64,000 nt of DNA from Solimonas variicoloris DSM 15731 (lineage in GTDB: Bacteria > Pseudomonadota > Gammaproteobacteria > Nevskiales > Nevskiaceae): the NCBI RefSeq assembly GCF_000382285.1, contig NZ_KB907926.1, forward strand, positions 248,001-312,000. The letters are read 5' to 3'. Under the pieces are notes generated by a model, which had not been told where the DNA came from, made no database searches, and saw only the letters and a list, made by a program, of their open reading frames with translations. The stretch's first letter is position 1. Each line of letters begins with the position of its first letter. This document shows positions 41,158 to 50,598 of the stretch, piece after piece. Made by a program: the position numbers and the translations under genes.

Positions 41158-42213
41158 TCAGGCTTCGCCGGACGCGGCCTTCGGCAGCTGCGGCAGCGCA
41201 ACCGCAAGCAGCCGCGAGATGCGCGCCGGCACGTCGTGCTGGACTTCGCGCACGGCGACGCGGATCGCCGAAGCGAAGGCCAGCGCGTCGGCGCTGCCAT
41301 GCGACTTGATGACGATGCCGTTGAGGCCGACCAGGCTGGCGCCGTTGTAGTTGCGCGGATCCATGCGCTTGCCGAGCGCCTTGAGCGCCGGCATCGCCGC
41401 GAGTGCGGCGAGCTTGGTGAACGTCGAGCGCGTGAATTCCTGCTTGATGTAGTGGTAGATCAGCTTGGCGACGCCTTCGCCGGTCTTCAGCGCGATGTTG
41501 CCGGTGAAGCCGTCGCAGACGACGACGTCGATGTCGCGCAGGAATACACCGTCGCCTTCGACGAAGCCGATGTAATTCAGCTGCGAGGCCTGCAGCAGAT
41601 GCGCGGTCTGCTTGATGACCTCGTTGCCCTTGATCTCTTCCTCGCCGATGTTGAGCAGCGCCACCCGCGGCCGGTCGATGCCGTAGATCGCCGTGACCAG
41701 CGCAGACCCCATGACGGCGAACTGGAACAGCTGCTCGGCACTGCATTCGGCGTTGGCGCCGAGATCGAGCATGTGCACGTGGCCGCTCATCGACGGAATC
41801 GGCGAGATGATGGCCGGCCGGTCGATGCCCGGCAGCGTCTTCAGCACGAACTTGGCGGTCGCCATCAGCGCGCCGGTGTTGCCGGCCGACACCACGGCCT
41901 GCGCACGGCCGTCGCGCACGAGGTTGATCGCCACGCGCAGCGACGAATCCTTCTTGTTGCGCAGCGCCTTGGACGGCGCCTCATCCATGCCGACCACTTC
42001 CGCGGCGTGCTGCACGGCGATACGCGCGCGCAGCGGCGCCGCCGGCTTGCGCGCCTTCAGCGCGGCTTCGACCAGCGACTCGTCGCCGACCAGGACCAGT
42101 TGCAGCCCCTCGTGCTCGGCCAACGCCAAAAGAGCGGCGTCCACGGTCGTTTGCAGACCGTGATCGCCGCCCATGGCGTCGATCGATAAAACGACGGGAG
42201 CCGTAGCGGGCAT
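41158..42213 (-). CDS. plsX: phosphate acyltransferase PlsX
   Basis: PlsX converts acyl-ACP to acyl-phosphate for phospholipid synthesis. The ATG at 42213 gives 351 residues; a GTG four codons earlier is possible. Conserved stretches include LSIDAMGGDHG, VSAGNTGALMATAKFVL, LDLGANAECSAEQLFQFAVMG, VALLNIGEEEIKGN, and VCDGFTGNIALKTGEG. It follows rpmF by 18 bp in the standard yceD-rpmF-plsX order. The fab genes that usually come next are replaced by an MscS-like gene and glk. Confidence 0.96.
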   Translation of the reverse strand: MPATAPVVLSIDAMGGDHGLQTTVDAALLALAEHEGLQLVLVGDESLVEAALKARKPAAPLRARIAVQHAAEVVGMDEAPSKALRNKKDSSLRVAINLVRDGRAQAVVSAGNTGALMATAKFVLKTLPGIDRPAIISPIPSMSGHVHMLDLGANAECSAEQLFQFAVMGSALVTAIYGIDRPRVALLNIGEEEIKGNEVIKQTAHLLQASQLNYIGFVEGDGVFLRDIDVVVCDGFTGNIALKTGEGVAKLIYHYIKQEFTRSTFTKLAALAAMPALKALGKRMDPRNYNGASLVGLNGIVIKSHGSADALAFASAIRVAVREVQHDVPARISRLLAVALPQLPKAASGEA

Positions 42214-42231
42214 GCCCGACGGCACCGGCGC

Positions 42232-42432
42232 TTACTCGCCGGCGTCGGCCGCCGGAGCCGTGTCCACGACCTTCTTGCCGCGGTAGTAACCGTCGGCAGT
42301 CACGTGGTGACGGCGGTGCGTCTCGCCCGAGGTCGGGTCGGTCGACAGGGCCGGAGCCTGCACCTTGTTCTTCCAGTGCGCGTGGCGGTGGCCGCGTTTC
42401 GCACGGGACTTCTTGGAATCCTGAACTGCCAT
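42232..42432 (-). CDS. rpmF: 50S ribosomal protein L32
   Basis: A 66-residue basic protein beginning [20 protein letters not shown] with [17 protein letters not shown], the L32 signature. It has no zinc-binding cysteines, as in other gammaproteobacterial L32. It lies 26 bp after yceD and just before plsX. Confidence 0.97.
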   Translation of the reverse strand: MAVQDSKKSRAKRGHRHAHWKNKVQAPALSTDPTSGETHRRHHVTADGYYRGKKVVDTAPAADAGE

Positions 42433-42458
42433 GTCTCTAACTCCGTCGGGCGGATGCC

Positions 42459-42974
42459 CTACTGCTGTTTACCTAAACGCTCTTTCAGCGCCGCGAATGG
42501 GTTCTGTTCCCGGCGGACCTCCCCGCTTTCGTCCGCAGGTGCGGCCGGCGAGGCTTGGATCGCATTTTCGCACGATTCACAACGCGGCAGCATCGGCAGT
42601 GCCAGCAGGAGTTCGTCTTCGACGATCTCGCGCAGCGGCAGGCTGTCGTCCTGCACCAGATACGGATCCGCCTCGTGCAAGACGGACTGCTCTTCCTCTT
42701 CGGTGTCGACCAGACGCAGGTCGACCTCGACGTGCATCGGCCAGGCGTACGGCTTTTCGCAGCGCTGGCAGCGCAGCGTCAGCGCTCCATCCAGCGTGCC
42801 GCGCAGCCGCGCTTGGCCCTGCGACTTCGACGCCTGCAGGCCGATCTGCACCTCGCCAGCGTCGTCGGCCAGCAAGGGACGCAGACGCTCGAAGCTGCGC
42901 ACCGGCAATTCGCCGCGGTACGCTTGGCTCTGCGCGACGGCGGTCGATGCCCGGACGCTCTGCGGAATCGGCAT
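42459..42974 (-). CDS. yceD: YceD/DUF177 family protein (23S rRNA accumulation protein)
   Basis: The 171-residue protein has the DUF177 features: a central [21 protein letters not shown] with a Cxx[30 protein letters not shown] with a second CxxC, and [14 protein letters not shown] at the end. The two cysteine pairs probably bind zinc. E. coli YceD and its plant relative are linked to 23S rRNA accumulation. It is the first gene of yceD-rpmF-plsX and is divergent from maf. Confidence 0.92.
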   Translation of the reverse strand: MPIPQSVRASTAVAQSQAYRGELPVRSFERLRPLLADDAGEVQIGLQASKSQGQARLRGTLDGALTLRCQRCEKPYAWPMHVEVDLRLVDTEEEEQSVLHEADPYLVQDDSLPLREIVEDELLLALPMLPRCESCENAIQASPAAPADESGEVRREQNPFAALKERLGKQQ

Positions 42975-43041
42975 GCTCGCTCCGGCCCCGAAAAAGGGCG
43001 CGAATCATAGTCACGCCCCCTTCAAAAGTCAAAGAATTCCA

Positions 43042-43650
43042 ATGCTTAATATCGCTTCTCCGGCCCGCATCAGCGCCGACCGGCCGCTCGTCCTCGCATC
43101 CGGCTCGCGCTACCGGGCGGAACTGCTGGCGCGCCTGCGTCTGCCGTTCGTGGCAAAGGCCTCCGCGGTCGACGAAACACCGGCGCCCGGCGAAGCGGCC
43201 GAAGCGCTGGCGCAACGGCTGGCGCGCGCCAAGGCTGCAGCGCTCGCCAGCAGCCACCCGGGCCAGTGGATCCTCGGCTCGGATCAGGTCGCAAGCCTCG
43301 ACGACGCGATCCTCGGCAAGCCCGGCAGCCTCGAACGCGCCCGCGCGCAGCTGTCGCGCTGCAGCGGTCGCGAAGTGCGCTTTCTGACGGCGGTCGCACT
43401 GACCGACGGCGAGCGCACGCTCGAAGCCCTGGATCTGACCGTCGTGCGCTTTCGCGCGCTGCACGCCGACGAGATCGAGCGCTACCTCGACGCCGAGCCG
43501 GCGCTCGACTGCGCCGGCAGCTTCAAGTGCGAGGCTTACGGCATCACGCTGTTCGAGGCGATCGAGAGCCGCGATCCGACCGCACTGATCGGCCTGCCGC
43601 TGATCGCCGTGCGGCGCCTGCTGTCCGAAGCCGGTGCGCCGCTGCCCTAG
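43042..43650 (+). CDS. Maf-family nucleotide pyrophosphatase (YceF type)
   Basis: Maf proteins hydrolyse non-canonical or modified nucleoside triphosphates. The ATG at 43042 gives 202 residues with LVLASGSRYRAELLARL at the N-terminus, VDET, GSDQVASLDD and FKCEAYGITLFEAIESRDPTALIGLPL. Divergence from yceD-rpmF-plsX copies E. coli yceF, whose product acts on m7GTP, so that is the likeliest specificity. Its TAG stop shares the palindrome CTAG with the stop of the convergent HAD gene. Confidence 0.92.
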   Translation: MLNIASPARISADRPLVLASGSRYRAELLARLRLPFVAKASAVDETPAPGEAAEALAQRLARAKAAALASSHPGQWILGSDQVASLDDAILGKPGSLERARAQLSRCSGREVRFLTAVALTDGERTLEALDLTVVRFRALHADEIERYLDAEPALDCAGSFKCEAYGITLFEAIESRDPTALIGLPLIAVRRLLSEAGAPLP

Positions 43651-44318
43651 CGACTCGCGGTACGCGCCTGCGCGAGCCAGCCCGGCAGGTCGCCGACCCG
43701 TTCGAGCAGCGCACGCGCGCCGGCGCCGAGCAGGCGCTGCGGCGCGTGCACGCCGCAGGTCACGCCGATCGCCGGCATGCCGATCGCGCCCGCCATCGCC
43801 ACGTCGAACTCGGTGTCGCCGACCATCAGCGCCTGTTCCGGCTGCAGCCCCTCGTCGATCAGCAATTCCCTCAGCATCAGGGGGTCGGGCTTCGAGGCTG
43901 TTTCGTCGGCCGTGCGCGAATTGACGATCAGCTCGCGAACGTCGACGTGGTGCGCCAGCGAACGATCGAGGCCGCGGCGGCTCTTGCCGGTCGCGATCGC
44001 CAGGCGCAAACCCTCGCCATGCAAGGCCCGCAGGGCATCAAGCCCCTGTGCGAACAGCGGCGCCTCGCCGCCGCCGTCGGCCAGCCAGTGCGCGCGGTAG
44101 CGGTCGAGCAGCTGGCGCAGATAGTCGACGTCCGCGTCCGGATACAGCCGCTGCAAGGCGTCGACCAGGCCGAGCCCGATCAGCTCGCGAATCGATTCGT
44201 CGGAGCGCGGCGGCAGCTCGAGCGCGGCGATCGCCCGCTGCATCGCACCGACGATCTGCGCGGCGGAATCGGCGAGCGTGCCGTCCCAGTCGAAAATGAC
44301 AAGCCGGATGCGATCCAT
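43647..44318 (-). CDS. HAD-family hydrolase (phosphoglycolate phosphatase-like)
   Basis: A 223-residue haloacid dehalogenase phosphatase with the nucleophile motif VIFDWDGTLADS (about 7-18), motif II LAIATGKSRRGLD, Lys in SKPDPLMLRELL, and motif IV MVGDTEFDVAMAGAIGMPAIGVTCG. A helical cap lies between motifs I and II (subclass IA). Context after rluC is common for gph-like genes near rne, but the substrate cannot be read from the sequence. Confidence 0.9.
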   Translation of the reverse strand: MDRIRLVIFDWDGTLADSAAQIVGAMQRAIAALELPPRSDESIRELIGLGLVDALQRLYPDADVDYLRQLLDRYRAHWLADGGGEAPLFAQGLDALRALHGEGLRLAIATGKSRRGLDRSLAHHVDVRELIVNSRTADETASKPDPLMLRELLIDEGLQPEQALMVGDTEFDVAMAGAIGMPAIGVTCGVHAPQRLLGAGARALLERVGDLPGWLAQARTASR

Positions 44319-44333
44319 CGTGCAGCGCCCTCT

Positions 44334-45284
44334 TCAGCGCGCGCGCGGCAGGCGGTCGAGCACGTCGCGCAGTTCGTCCGGCAGCGCCGCGTTGAGGATC
44401 AGCTTCGGGAAGTCGCCCTCCGGCGCCAGCTTCAGGAAGTGCGAATGCAGGAACATGCGCTTGAGGCCCAGCTCGCGCAGCGGCTTGTTGTCCTCGCGCT
44501 CGCCGTACTTGGTATCGCCGGCGACCGGATGGCCGAGCGCCAGCGCGTGCACGCGAATCTGGTGCGTGCGGCCGGAGAAGATCTGCACCTCGCAGAGCGT
44601 CGCATCGCGATAGCGGCTCTTCGGCGAGAAGCGGGATTTCGACGGTTTGCCGTCGTCCTCGTCGATCTTCACGCGGCGCTCGCCCGACTGCAGACGACTC
44701 TTGACCAGCGCGGCGTCGACATCGCGATCCTCGCCGCGCCACTTGCCGATCAGCAGCGCGAAATAGCGCTTCTCCGCCTCGCCGTGCTTGAGCGCGCGCT
44801 GCGCGCGCAGCAGCGCCGGCCGCGACTTGGCCAGCAGCAGCACGCCGCTGGTATCGCGATCGAGACGGTGCGCGAGCTCGATGAAATCGTATTTGTTCCA
44901 GGCCCGGACGGCTTCGATGACGCCATACGGCACGCCGCTGCCGGCGTGCGCAGCCAGCCCCGCCGGCTTGGAGATCGCCAGGTAATGCTCGTCCTCGTGC
45001 ACGATCGCCGCGCGCAGGCGGTTGAGGACCGCGTCCGGCGGACGCGCCACCTGTGCCTTGTCGGCGGCGCGGACCGGCGGAATGCGCACCTCGTCGCCGG
45101 ACGACAGCTTTCTTTCTGCCTTGACGCGCCCGCCGTTGACCCGCACCTGGCCCGAGCGCAGGAGCTGGTAGACGTGCGACTTCGGCACGCCAGGCAATTG
45201 TTTCAGAAGGAAATTGTCGATCCGCTGCCCCTCATCTCGGGCACCGGCCGACACATATCTGACTTGTGGACGATCTTGTGTCAA
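44334..45284 (-). CDS. rluC: 23S rRNA pseudouridine synthase RluC
   Basis: RluC makes pseudouridines at 955, 2504 and 2580 of 23S rRNA in E. coli. The 316-residue protein has an N-terminal S4 RNA-binding domain (QRIDNFLLKQLPGVPKSHVYQLLRSGQVRVNG) and the RluA-type catalytic domain with HRLDRDTSGVLLLAK (catalytic Asp in RLDRDTSG) and SGRTHQIRVHALALGHPV. The start is TTG; no ATG or GTG fits the family N-terminus. It is divergent from rne, as in E. coli. Confidence 0.95.
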   Translation of the reverse strand: MTQDRPQVRYVSAGARDEGQRIDNFLLKQLPGVPKSHVYQLLRSGQVRVNGGRVKAERKLSSGDEVRIPPVRAADKAQVARPPDAVLNRLRAAIVHEDEHYLAISKPAGLAAHAGSGVPYGVIEAVRAWNKYDFIELAHRLDRDTSGVLLLAKSRPALLRAQRALKHGEAEKRYFALLIGKWRGEDRDVDAALVKSRLQSGERRVKIDEDDGKPSKSRFSPKSRYRDATLCEVQIFSGRTHQIRVHALALGHPVAGDTKYGEREDNKPLRELGLKRMFLHSHFLKLAPEGDFPKLILNAALPDELRDVLDRLPRAR

Positions 45285-45553
45285 AATAGGAATGTCCGTC
45301 GATTCAGGTCGAAATTCCGTTCCCGAATCGACGGTTACGGAAGAAAAATGAGATGCAGGGCTCGTTGCTATTGTATCAGCCCGACATCCGCTCCGAATTC
45401 CAGTCGCCGCGCCGCAACCGCTGCAGGTGGCTACAGGTTTAAATCAGAACGCGCGTGCACCGCGCCGGGGAGACTCCATGACGATTCGCGAAAACCGCGG
45501 AATCCGGGACGAGTCCACCGACGCCGGTCGCTGCGCCTTACAGGACTTTTCAC
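45285..45553. promoter_or_regulatory. divergent rluC/rne control region and probable long rne 5' UTR
   Basis: These 269 bp must hold promoters for both genes. The region is clearly more AT-rich than its surroundings (for example GGAAGAAAAATGAG and TGCTATTGTATCAG). Enterobacterial rne has a long 5' UTR by which RNase E limits its own mRNA; the same is plausible here, but I cannot assign the specific hairpins. AGGA lies 9 bases before the rne ATG. Confidence 0.4.
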
Positions 45554-48535
45554 ATGAAGCGCATCTTGATCAATGCCACGCAGCGCGAGGAGCTGCGCGT
45601 GGCGATCGTCGACGGTCAGAAGCTGCAAGATCTCGACATTGAAACCGCTGCCCGCGAACAGAAGAAGGGCAACGTCTACAAAGGCCGCATCACCCGCGTC
45701 GAACCCTCGCTCGAAGCCTGCTTCATCGACTACGGCGCCGAGCGCCACGGCTTCCTGCCGGTCAAGGAAATTGCCAAGTCCTACTTCAAGGAAGGCAAGT
45801 CCGGCGGCAACCTGCGCGAGCAGCTCCAGGAAGGCCAGGAGATCATCGTCCAGGTCGAAAAGGAGGAGCGCGGCAACAAGGGCGCGGCGCTGACCACCTT
45901 CGTCTCGCTGGCCGGCCGCTACTTGGTGCTGATGCCGAACAACCCGAAGGCCGGCGGCGTGTCGCGCCGCGCCGAGGGCGACGAGCGCGAGGAAGCCAAG
46001 GAAGCGCTCGAAAAACTGCAGATCCCGGACGGCATGGGCGTCATCATCCGCAGCAACGGCGTCGGCCGCACGGTCGACGAGCTGCAGTGGGATGCCAACT
46101 ACCTCGCCGAGATCTGGACCGCGATCGAAAAGGCCGCGGCCGAGCGTCAGGGCGCGTTCCTGATCTACCAGGAAAACAACATCATCCTGCGTGCGCTGCG
46201 CGACTACCTGCGCTCCGACATCGGTGAAGTCGTGATCGACAACACCGAGATCTTCGAGCAGGCGAAGACGCACATGGAGCATGTGATGCCGCAGAACCTG
46301 CCGCGTCTCAAGCTCTACAAGGACGAAATTCCGCTGTTCTCGCGCTTCCAGATCGAATCGCAGATCGAATCGGCGCATGAGCGCACCGTGCGCCTGCCGT
46401 CGGGCGGCTCGATCGTCATCGATCCGTCGGAAGCGCTGACCGCCATCGACATCAACTCGGCGAAGGCGACCGGCGGCGGCAGCATCGAGGACACGGCGTT
46501 CAACACCAACCTCGAAGCGGCCGACGAAATCGCCCGCCAGCTGCGCCTGCGCGACCTCGGCGGCCTGATCGTCATCGACTTCATCGACATGAACTCGACG
46601 AAGAACCAGCGCGAAGTCGAAAAGCGCCTGGAGCAGGCCGTCGAGATGGACCGCGCGCGCATCCAGCTCGGCAAGATCTCGCGCTTCGGCCTGCTCGAGC
46701 TGTCGCGCCAGCGCCTGCGCCCGAGCCTCGGCGAGCACACGCAGATCCCCTGCCCGCGCTGCTCGGGCCGTGGCCACATCCGCAGTGTCGAATCACTGGC
46801 GCTGTCGATCCTGCGCCTGATCGAAGAGGAATCGATGAAGGACCGCACCGGCCGCGTCATCGCGCAGGTGCCGGTCGACGTCGGCACCTTCCTGCTCAAC
46901 GAAAAGCGCCTCGCCGTGCGCGAGATCGAGGCGCGCTACCGCACCTACATCACGCTGGTGCCGAACCCGACGCTGCATACGCCGAACTACGAGATCAAGC
47001 GCGTCCGCGCCGATCATCTGCAGCAGGACAACAACGACAGCACCAGCTATCAGCTCGTACAGGACTTCGACGCCAAGGCGCAGGAGGATCTCGGCAAGGG
47101 CGCGACCGTGCAGAAGACCCTGCCCGAACCCGCCGTCAAGCAGATCCTGCCGTCGACGCCGGCACCGACGCCGGTGGTCGTGCAGCAGCCGGCGCCGGTC
47201 GTCATGCAGCCGGTCGTCGCCACCTCCGGCGACGGCCTCTGGACGCGCCTGATGCGGCTGCTTGGTTTCGGTCCGCGTGCGGCCAAGCCGATCGCCGCGC
47301 CGGTGCCGCCGCCACGCCGCGAAGGTGGCCGTCGCGACGAGCGCCGTGATGAGCGTCGGGACGAGCGCCGCGGTGGCCCGCGCGACGCGCAGCGCCGCGA
47401 TCGTGGCCGTGGTGACGGCCGCGGCCAGCCGCGCGACGGCCAGCCGCAGCGCGGCCAGCAGCAGCCGCAGCGCAATCCGCAACAGCAGCAGCCGCAGCGT
47501 CAGCCGCAGCCCCCGCGCCAGCCGCAGCCGCAGCAGGCCCAGCCGCAGCGCACCAGTCAGGGTGCGAGCCCGGCGCCGCAAGCGCCGCGCCCGAACCTGA
47601 ACCCGGTCCCGGCCGCCCGCGCCGAAGCCGCGCCGGCACCGGCACCGGCCGAGCTGGAAACGGCCGCCATCCCGGTCGAGATCGGTGCCGAAGCCGGCGC
47701 CACCCCGAACACAGCACCGCGCACGGGTGAAGAGCGCAGCGCCGGTGGCGGACGCCGCCGCCGCCGCGGCGGTCGCGATCGCCGCGAGCGCGAGGCCGCG
47801 CGCACGCTTGAGGCCGGCGCCGCGGCCGAGGCTGTCGATGCAACGCTGAACGAGGCCGAAGCGCTCGCCTCCGAAGAAACGACGTCGCAGGCCGCCGAAA
47901 CCGGCACCACCGTCGCCGCGAGCACGCCGGCGACCGTCGAACCCGCCCGGACGCCGGACGCCGAAGCGCCAGTCGCCGAAGCCGCGGCGAGCGCGCCGGC
48001 GCGGACCGAGCGTGTCGAGACGCAGCTGCCGCTGTTGCGCGAAGTGACACGGGATGAGGAGCCGATGGCGGCAGCGGTCGTCGCCGCCGAGCCGGCGCCC
48101 GAAGTGCAGGCCGCCGCGGAGCCGGCGCCAGTCGAGGCGCCCGTCGCCAGCGCCGCGAGCGAAGCGCCGGCGGCTGCACAAGCCGCGCCGGAGGCGATCG
48201 AAGCCGAAGCGCCGCAGGCACCCGCGGTCGTCGCCGGCGTCGAGCCGCAGGCCGCCGAGCCGGCAGCCGAAGAGCCGGCACCGCAGATCGCCGCGGCCCC
48301 GGTCGTGAGCGAGACGGTGGCCGACGCCGCCCCGCCGGCCGTCGCCGCCGCCGCGTCCGCGGAGACGACGACGGCCGCGACGCCGGAATCGGCGGCCAGT
48401 GGCGGCGCGCCGCAGTTCCGCGCGACGGCGCCCGCCGCCGACTACTTCAAGCTGTTCGAGAGCGCGACGCGTACGGCGCAGAACGCCGCGCCCGACGCCG
48501 ACCAGGACAAGCCGGAAGACCAGAAGCCGGCCTGA
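45554..48535 (+). CDS. rne: ribonuclease E
   Basis: RNase E is the essential endonuclease for rRNA and tRNA processing and mRNA decay and the scaffold of the degradosome. The 993 residues start [21 protein letters not shown], followed by the S1 domain ([21 protein letters not shown]), 5' sensor and DNase I-like domain with metal-binding Asp in AIDINSAK and VIDFIDMN, and the zinc link CPRCSGRG (about 400). From about residue 520 the protein is low complexity: Arg-rich and Gln/Pro repeats, then a long Ala/Glu/Pro region, as expected for an unstructured scaffold. A short less repetitive patch ([19 protein letters not shown]) lies near the end. Confidence 0.96.
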   Translation: MKRILINATQREELRVAIVDGQKLQDLDIETAAREQKKGNVYKGRITRVEPSLEACFIDYGAERHGFLPVKEIAKSYFKEGKSGGNLREQLQEGQEIIVQVEKEERGNKGAALTTFVSLAGRYLVLMPNNPKAGGVSRRAEGDEREEAKEALEKLQIPDGMGVIIRSNGVGRTVDELQWDANYLAEIWTAIEKAAAERQGAFLIYQENNIILRALRDYLRSDIGEVVIDNTEIFEQAKTHMEHVMPQNLPRLKLYKDEIPLFSRFQIESQIESAHERTVRLPSGGSIVIDPSEALTAIDINSAKATGGGSIEDTAFNTNLEAADEIARQLRLRDLGGLIVIDFIDMNSTKNQREVEKRLEQAVEMDRARIQLGKISRFGLLELSRQRLRPSLGEHTQIPCPRCSGRGHIRSVESLALSILRLIEEESMKDRTGRVIAQVPVDVGTFLLNEKRLAVREIEARYRTYITLVPNPTLHTPNYEIKRVRADHLQQDNNDSTSYQLVQDFDAKAQEDLGKGATVQKTLPEPAVKQILPSTPAPTPVVVQQPAPVVMQPVVATSGDGLWTRLMRLLGFGPRAAKPIAAPVPPPRREGGRRDERRDERRDERRGGPRDAQRRDRGRGDGRGQPRDGQPQRGQQQPQRNPQQQQPQRQPQPPRQPQPQQAQPQRTSQGASPAPQAPRPNLNPVPAARAEAAPAPAPAELETAAIPVEIGAEAGATPNTAPRTGEERSAGGGRRRRRGGRDRREREAARTLEAGAAAEAVDATLNEAEALASEETTSQAAETGTTVAASTPATVEPARTPDAEAPVAEAAASAPARTERVETQLPLLREVTRDEEPMAAAVVAAEPAPEVQAAAEPAPVEAPVASAASEAPAAAQAAPEAIEAEAPQAPAVVAGVEPQAAEPAAEEPAPQIAAAPVVSETVADAAPPAVAAAASAETTTAATPESAASGGAPQFRATAPAADYFKLFESATRTAQNAAPDADQDKPEDQKPA

Positions 48536-48552
48536 AGACCCGAGCGGCAACG

Positions 48553-48580
48553 AAAAAGGCGACCCTCGGGTCGCCTTTTT
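48553..48580. terminator. bidirectional terminator between rne and kdsB
   Basis: A perfect 12-bp stem (AAAAAGGCGACC / GGTCGCCTTTTT) with loop CTCG lies 17 bp after rne. The arms are A- and T-rich at their outer ends, so it works for the convergent kdsB transcript as well. Confidence 0.9.
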
Positions 48581-48639
48581 CATGCCGGCTTCATGCCCGC
48601 GGCCGCACAGCCGCCCGAGCCTCTGCCCGCGCCGCGAAT

Positions 48640-49425
48640 TCAGCCGGCCGCCGCCGACAGCAGGCGCTCGACCGCGCGCAGATCGTCCTCGGTATCGACG
48701 CCGCGCGGCGGCGGCGCGTCGGTGATGCCCATGCGGATGCGCAGGCCATGCGTCAGCGCGCGCAGCTGCTCGAGCGCCTCGCAATCCTCGAGCGGCGCCG
48801 GCGACAGACCGCTGAACTCGACCAGCGCCGCGACGCGATAGGCGTACAGGCCGATATGGCGGAAGGCGAGTCCGTTCGGCAGGCGCGGCGCCTCGCGCGT
48901 CGAGCCTTCGCGCCGCCAGGGAATCGGCGCGCGCGAGAAATACAGCGCGTAACCGCGGCGATCCATGACCAGCTTCACGACGTTCGGATTGAGCCACTCC
49001 TCCAGCGTGTGCAGCGGGTGGCACAGCGACGCGATGTGCGCCTGCGGATCGTCGGCCAGCAGATCGGCGGCCTGGCGCACCAGCGCCGGCGGCATCAGCG
49101 GCTCGTCGCCCTGCAGGTTGACGACGATCGTCGAGGCATCCCAGCCGGCCTGGCGCGCGATCTCGTTGGCGCGGTCGGTCCCGGAATTGTGAGTCGGCGC
49201 CGTCATCCGCACGTCGGCGCCGAACGCGGCACAGATCTTGAAGACCTCGTCGGAGTCGGTCGCGACGATGACTTCGTCGGCGCCGGCCTTGCGGGCGGCC
49301 TCCCAGACGTACTGCACGATCGGCTTGCCGGCGATCTCGCGCAGCACCTTGCGCGGCAGGCGCGTCGAACCGAGGCGCGCCGGGATGACGACTTTGAAAC
49401 CCGGGCGCGTGGCGTCGGCGCTCAT
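48640..49425 (-). CDS. kdsB: 3-deoxy-manno-octulosonate cytidylyltransferase (CMP-Kdo synthetase)
   Basis: KdsB activates Kdo with CTP for the inner core of lipopolysaccharide. The ATG at 49425 ([19 protein letters not shown]) gives 261 residues and overlaps the ycaR stop as ATGA. Motifs include [61 protein letters not shown] and [11 protein letters not shown]. It is the last gene of msbA-lpxK-ycaR-kdsB. Confidence 0.96.
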   Translation of the reverse strand: MSADATRPGFKVVIPARLGSTRLPRKVLREIAGKPIVQYVWEAARKAGADEVIVATDSDEVFKICAAFGADVRMTAPTHNSGTDRANEIARQAGWDASTIVVNLQGDEPLMPPALVRQAADLLADDPQAHIASLCHPLHTLEEWLNPNVVKLVMDRRGYALYFSRAPIPWRREGSTREAPRLPNGLAFRHIGLYAYRVAALVEFSGLSPAPLEDCEALEQLRALTHGLRIRMGITDAPPPRGVDTEDDLRAVERLLSAAAG

Positions 49426-49604
49426 GCGCGCAGTTCCTCGTCGCTGAGCGTGCGCGCTTCGTCCTCGAGCATCACCGGCACGTCGTCGCGGACCGGGTAC
49501 GCCAGCCGCGACGCACGGCACCACAGTTCCTGCACGTCGGGGTGCCATTCGAGCGGCGCCTTGGTGACCGGGCAGACCAGAATCTCGAGCAATCGCTTAT
49601 CCAT
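49422..49604 (-). CDS. ycaR: Trm112-family small protein (YcaR)
   Basis: A 60-residue protein with [20 protein letters not shown] and [19 protein letters not shown], the Trm112/YcaR pattern. Of the usual zinc cysteines only CPV and the [13 protein letters not shown] region are visible. I prefer the second of two adjacent ATGs (49604), which has GGAGG at suitable spacing. It overlaps the end of lpxK by 8 bp. Its job in bacteria is not settled; it always travels with lpxK and kdsB. Confidence 0.9.
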   Translation of the reverse strand: MDKRLLEILVCPVTKAPLEWHPDVQELWCRASRLAYPVRDDVPVMLEDEARTLSDEELRA

Positions 49605-50598
49605 CATTCCTCCGGGCCTGCGCCGCGCGCAGGCGTTCGACGCATTGTCGCACACGCGCCGTGGCCGCTTCGTCGAGCTGCGCGTCGACCGGCACCGCCC
49701 ACAGGCGCGCGTCGGCGAAGGCGCGGCACTTCACGGCATCCTTCTCGGTCATGACGACCGGCCAGTCGTCGCCGAACGCAAGATCGGCCGCCGCGAACGC
49801 GTGATGATCGGCGAACGAATGCTCGCGCAGCCGCAGTCCGGCCGCGGCCAGGCTCGCGAAGAAGCGCGACGGATCGCCGATGCCGGCCACGGCATGGACC
49901 GTCGCGCCGCGAAAATCGGCGAGCGCGCGCCGCTCTCCGTCGACGAGACGCCGCAGCGCGCCGGCACGCAGCTGCATGCGCAGCGCGCCAGCCGCCTGCC
50001 AGCCGTCGCCGTTGACGACGAGCAGGTCGATGTCAGCGAGCCGCGCCGCCGGCTCGCGCAGCGGGCCGGCCGGCAGCAGCGCACCGTTGCCGAGGCCGCG
50101 GCGGCCATCGACGAGGCAGATCTCGAGATCGCGACCGAGACGGTAGTGTTGCAGGCCGTCGTCGCTGACGATGATGTCGACCGCCCCGTCGGCGAGCAGC
50201 GCGCGCGCCGCCGCCACGCGATCCGGATCGACGACGACCGGACAGGCGCAGCGCTGCGCGATCAGCAGCGGCTCGTCGCCGCTGTGCCGCGGATCGCCGT
50301 CCGGCGCCACGCGATGCGGATAGCGCGGCGCATGACCGCCATAGCCGCGGCTGACGACGCCGGGTCGCCAGCCCCATTCGCGCAGGCGCTCGACCAGCCA
50401 GATCGTGAACGGCGTCTTGCCGGTGCCGCCGACGCTGATATTGCCGACCACGATCACCGGCACCGCAATGCGCACCGCCGCGGCGCGCAGGCGTCGCGCG
50501 CGTGCCGCGGCCAGTGCACCGTACAGCGCCGCGAACGGACGCAGCGGCAGCGGCGGCGGCAGCGGCGCGTACCAGCGGCGTTCGAGCCAGGCCTTCAA
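49597..50598 (-). CDS. lpxK: tetraacyldisaccharide 4'-kinase LpxK
   Basis: LpxK phosphorylates the lipid A precursor at the 4' position. The 333-residue protein starts with TTG, overlapping the msbA stop as TTGA. A hydrophobic N-terminal patch precedes the P-loop [17 protein letters not shown] (about 52-68), followed by [46 protein letters not shown] and [11 protein letters not shown]. Length and motifs fit the family. Confidence 0.95.
   Translation of the reverse strand: MKAWLERRWYAPLPPPLPLRPFAALYGALAAARARRLRAAAVRIAVPVIVVGNISVGGTGKTPFTIWLVERLREWGWRPGVVSRGYGGHAPRYPHRVAPDGDPRHSGDEPLLIAQRCACPVVVDPDRVAAARALLADGAVDIIVSDDGLQHYRLGRDLEICLVDGRRGLGNGALLPAGPLREPAARLADIDLLVVNGDGWQAAGALRMQLRAGALRRLVDGERRALADFRGATVHAVAGIGDPSRFFASLAAAGLRLREHSFADHHAFAAADLAFGDDWPVVMTEKDAVKCRAFADARLWAVPVDAQLDEAATARVRQCVERLRAAQARRNDG

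Noticed and set aside
45427-45642. Short plus-strand frame in front of and overlapping rne
   Set aside because: It overlaps the rne start out of frame and its product resembles nothing. A leader peptide cannot be excluded but nothing supports it.
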